Shown: piece by piece, positions 5,294 through 6,699 of the stretch
Position numbering within the stretch: position 1 is the first letter of the stretch
How the letters are laid out: every line of letters starts with the position of its first letter
Assembly (NCBI GenBank): GCA_958427375.1
Contig: CAUABY010000119.1
Coordinates: 1-6,699 of the forward strand
Source: an uncultured Eubacteriales bacterium
GTDB lineage: Bacteria; Bacillota; Clostridia; Oscillospirales; Oscillospiraceae
Length of the DNA stretch: 6,699 nucleotides
Reading direction: 5' to 3'
Made by a program: the position numbers and the translations under genes
Notes under the pieces: generated by a model
Database searches by the model: none
Told to the model about the DNA's origin: nothing
The model's input: only the letters and a program-made list of their open reading frames with translations

Positions 5294-5962
5294 TTACTTG
5301 TTCCAATCCCTGACCTGCTCGCGCAGCCAGCTGCACCATTCGTCCATACCCTCGCCGGTTTTGGCGCTGACAGGGAAGATTTTCAGCTTGGGGTTACGCA
5401 TATGCGCAAACTCCTTCACCTTGTCAAGGTCAAAGTCGAAGTAGGGGAGAACATCAATCTTGTTTATGATAAGCGCGTCGCACACCTGAAAGATGAGCGG
5501 GTACTTGAGCGGCTTATCATGCCCCTCCGGAACGGAGAGAATCATCGCGTTCTTGGACGCGCCAGTGTCAAACTCCGCCGGGCACACAAGGTTGCCCACG
5601 TTTTCCAGCACCACAAGGTCAAGCCCCTCGGTGCCGAACTCTTCAAGCCCCTGCCGGGTCATGTTCGCGTCAAGATGGCACATGCCGCCGGTGTGAAGCT
5701 GGATAACCCGCGTTCCGGTTTGGGCAATCTTTTCCGCATCAACAGCGGAGTCGATATCCGCCTCCATTATGCCTATATTCATCTCGCCGCGCAGCTTTTC
5801 GATGGTTCGGGTGAGCGTGGTGGTCTTGCCGCTGCCTGGGGAGGACATGAGGTTTAGCATGAACGTGCGCTGCTTTTTCAGCTCTGCGCGCAAAAGATCT
5901 GCCTCGTTGTCGTTTGCCTGAAATATGCTCTGCTTAATTTCGTATACTTTGAAGTCATTCAT
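5294..5962 (-). CDS. hypB: HypB: hydrogenase nickel incorporation GTPase, no N-terminal metal-binding extension
   Basis: A 222-residue SIMIBI-class GTPase. Visible motifs are the P-loop SSPGSGKTTTL (40-50), MEADIDSAVDAEKI (66-79), the GGMCHLDA block (92-99) with C95 and H96, ENVGNLVCPAEFDTG (120-134) with C127, NKID (167-170) followed by VLPYFDFD, and the guanine-site SAKTGEG (199-205). C95, H96 and C127 match the nickel/zinc site at the HypB dimer interface. The N-terminal CXXCGC motif and the His-rich nickel-storage stretch found in some HypB proteins are both absent, giving the short form. With HypA it delivers nickel to [NiFe]-hydrogenase large subunits, and in some species supports urease. 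Neither hypA nor a nickel enzyme is in view. It is last gene of a minus-strand operon, 27 bases after the small membrane protein gene. The ribosome site is weak (AGAGG about 16 bases away), so expression may be low or coupled. The start is supported by the family-typical N-terminus. Confidence 0.95.
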   Translation of the reverse strand: MNDFKVYEIKQSIFQANDNEADLLRAELKKQRTFMLNLMSSPGSGKTTTLTRTIEKLRGEMNIGIMEADIDSAVDAEKIAQTGTRVIQLHTGGMCHLDANMTRQGLEEFGTEGLDLVVLENVGNLVCPAEFDTGASKNAMILSVPEGHDKPLKYPLIFQVCDALIINKIDVLPYFDFDLDKVKEFAHMRNPKLKIFPVSAKTGEGMDEWCSWLREQVRDWNK

Positions 5963-5989
5963 TTTAATTTGTCGTCTGCCTCTTTCGTT

Positions 5990-6169
5990 TTATAGATGCT
6001 GGTCGCGCTTCACCTTGTCATAGAAGCGGAAAAGTATCGGCTCCATCGCCGCCGTCAGCTTCATGTCGAGATTGAAGAAGTAAACGACAAAGGTCACTCC
6101 GAACAGTGACAGCAGCACCAAAAGTGTTTTGAACAGCACCCGCGTCAGCGTCTTTTTCAGCTTGTTCAT
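5990..6169 (-). CDS. Small single-pass membrane protein, uncharacterised
   Basis: A 59-residue protein. A basic N-terminus (K3, K5, K6, R10, K14) is followed by one hydrophobic segment at about 11-32, and then by a mixed, charged tail (33-59) ending KVKRDQHL. By the positive-inside rule the N-terminus would be cytoplasmic, although the tail is also basic. ATG at 6167-6169 has a near-perfect AAGGAGG with GGAGG at 6178-6182, eight bases upstream. A longer in-frame start at 6217 would overlap the preceding gene and lacks such a site. It lies 16 bases after the dehydratase-family gene and 27 bases before hypB, so it is almost certainly co-transcribed with both. I recognise no family. Its position suggests a membrane anchor or regulator for the operon's product, but this is inference. 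Confidence 0.75.
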   Translation of the reverse strand: MNKLKKTLTRVLFKTLLVLLSLFGVTFVVYFFNLDMKLTAAMEPILFRFYDKVKRDQHL

Positions 6170-6177
6170 TAAACGTT

Positions 6178-6182
6178 CCTCC
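6178..6182 (-). promoter_or_regulatory. Ribosome binding site fixing the small membrane protein start
   Basis: On the minus strand GGAGG (within AAGGAGG) lies eight bases before the ATG at 6167-6169, just after the upstream stop codon (6186-6188). It selects the 59-residue product over the longer 75-residue reading. Confidence 0.8.
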
Positions 6183-6185
6183 TTA

Positions 6186-6699
6186 TCACCATGACTCGTT
6201 GTCGTTGAGGTTTTCAAGCGTCGGGTCGACAGGTTCTTCGCGCATCACGGTTCGCATGTAGCTGTTCACTTGGTCGCGTACGCCCTGCCTTGAGATAACG
6301 CGCGGGTCGAAAAGGTCATGGGAGACCCAAATGAGGTGTATTCCGCGCTCGCGCGCTTTCTCCTCAAACTGACCGTGCATGCCGTCAAGCGCCTTGCAGC
6401 TCATGTGCTCCCAGAGGATAACCATGTCGGCGTTGAATTCTTCCACGAACTCCCACAATTCGTCGAGCAGCACCTTGTAGCCGCCGTGAGTGCGGTTTCG
6501 CATAATCATGTTCTCTGTCAGCCACGCAATGTCATATATTGCCTGCTCACGATTTTCCGGGGTGTCTGTTTCGGCGATGATCTTGGTGGACACCATGGAC
6601 AGCATATCTGTCAGCGGCACAATGCCCCAGCAGTTGAGCAGCCATACCAAAAAGTCCATATAGAAATGCGACTGCACACCCCAGACAATGGCTCTGTGG
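6186..6699 (-). CDS. 2-hydroxyacyl-CoA dehydratase (HgdB/BcrC-like) family subunit, C-terminal part (5' end outside window)
   Basis: The frame is open through the right edge: residues read upstream of the first possible GTG (6675-6677) are HRAIVWG, so this is about 170 residues of a longer protein. The C-terminal half has the layout of 2-hydroxyacyl-CoA dehydratase subunits. ADMVILWEHMSCKALDG corresponds to the strand plus [4Fe-4S]-ligand Cys segment (Cys codon 6396-6398). It is followed by an ERGIHLIWVSHDLFDPR strand, like the family's 'GIP..fiE.DyfDpR', and then by ISRQGVRDQVNSYMRTVM, like the closing 'q.rtR.eaFlEml' helix. A second Cys lies in LLNCWGIVP near the edge. Family members carry iron-sulfur or double-cubane clusters and are reduced by an ATP-driven activator; they dehydrate 2-hydroxyacyl-CoAs or reduce aromatic or small substrates. 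The substrate is unknown, and the conserved Glu-Asp of typical members is His-Asp here. It heads, in this window, an operon with the small membrane protein and hypB. Confidence 0.75.
   Translation of the reverse strand, partial: HRAIVWGVQSHFYMDFLVWLLNCWGIVPLTDMLSMVSTKIIAETDTPENREQAIYDIAWLTENMIMRNRTHGGYKVLLDELWEFVEEFNADMVILWEHMSCKALDGMHGQFEEKARERGIHLIWVSHDLFDPRVISRQGVRDQVNSYMRTVMREEPVDPTLENLNDNESW

Noticed and set aside
1..6699. Mobile element, CRISPR array, toxin-antitoxin or phage defence system
   Set aside because: No transposase, integrase, terminal inverted repeats, spaced repeats or defence-type domains are visible, and composition is even across the coding genes.

Overview
This window looks like a chromosomal segment of a moderately GC-rich anaerobic Clostridia-type Firmicute, plausibly Oscillospiraceae/Ruminococcaceae-like. 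The suggestion rests on GGAGG-type ribosome binding sites, extended -10 promoters, a rhodanese-less ThiI, a SleB-like domain (typical of spore formers and their relatives) and a 2-hydroxyacyl-CoA dehydratase homologue (typical of strict anaerobes). The taxonomic call is inference. There are no RNA genes, insertion sequences, CRISPR arrays or phage genes. Coding is dense, and no gene-free stretch exceeds about 175 bases.

Layout. (1) Left edge, + strand: the C-terminal end of an amidohydrolase/deaminase, overlapping by 4 bases (ATGA) a complete PHP-domain phosphoesterase of the TrpH/YciV type. A hairpin terminator follows. (2) A 203-residue exported protein or putative lipoprotein, starting at GTG, carries a diverged SleB-like cell-wall-hydrolase domain. 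(3) A 14-bp perfect stem separates it from the converging minus-strand pair thiI-cinA, whose genes also overlap by ATGA. (4) A 171-bp AT-rich divergent intergenic region holds an extended -10 promoter for thiI, another for the rightward gene, and two adjacent inverted repeats between them. (5) A TSUP (TauE/SafE) family membrane permease runs rightward. It ends at a 19-bp perfect-stem bidirectional terminator. (6) From the right edge, a minus-strand operon reads: a 2-hydroxyacyl-CoA dehydratase-family subunit (5' end outside the window), a 59-residue one-helix membrane protein, and hypB.

How the genes work together. thiI-cinA couples tRNA 4-thiouridylation with pyridine-nucleotide repair/salvage, both housekeeping tasks. 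The amidohydrolase-PHP pair looks like nucleoside/nucleotide by-product turnover. The most unusual unit is the right-hand operon. HypB is a nickel-insertion GTPase, yet no hydrogenase, urease or hypA is visible; its neighbours are an iron-sulfur dehydratase homologue and a small membrane protein. This could be an undescribed metalloenzyme or assembly module, but the window cuts it off. Otherwise the region is ordinary core genome, and I see no defence or mobile system in it.
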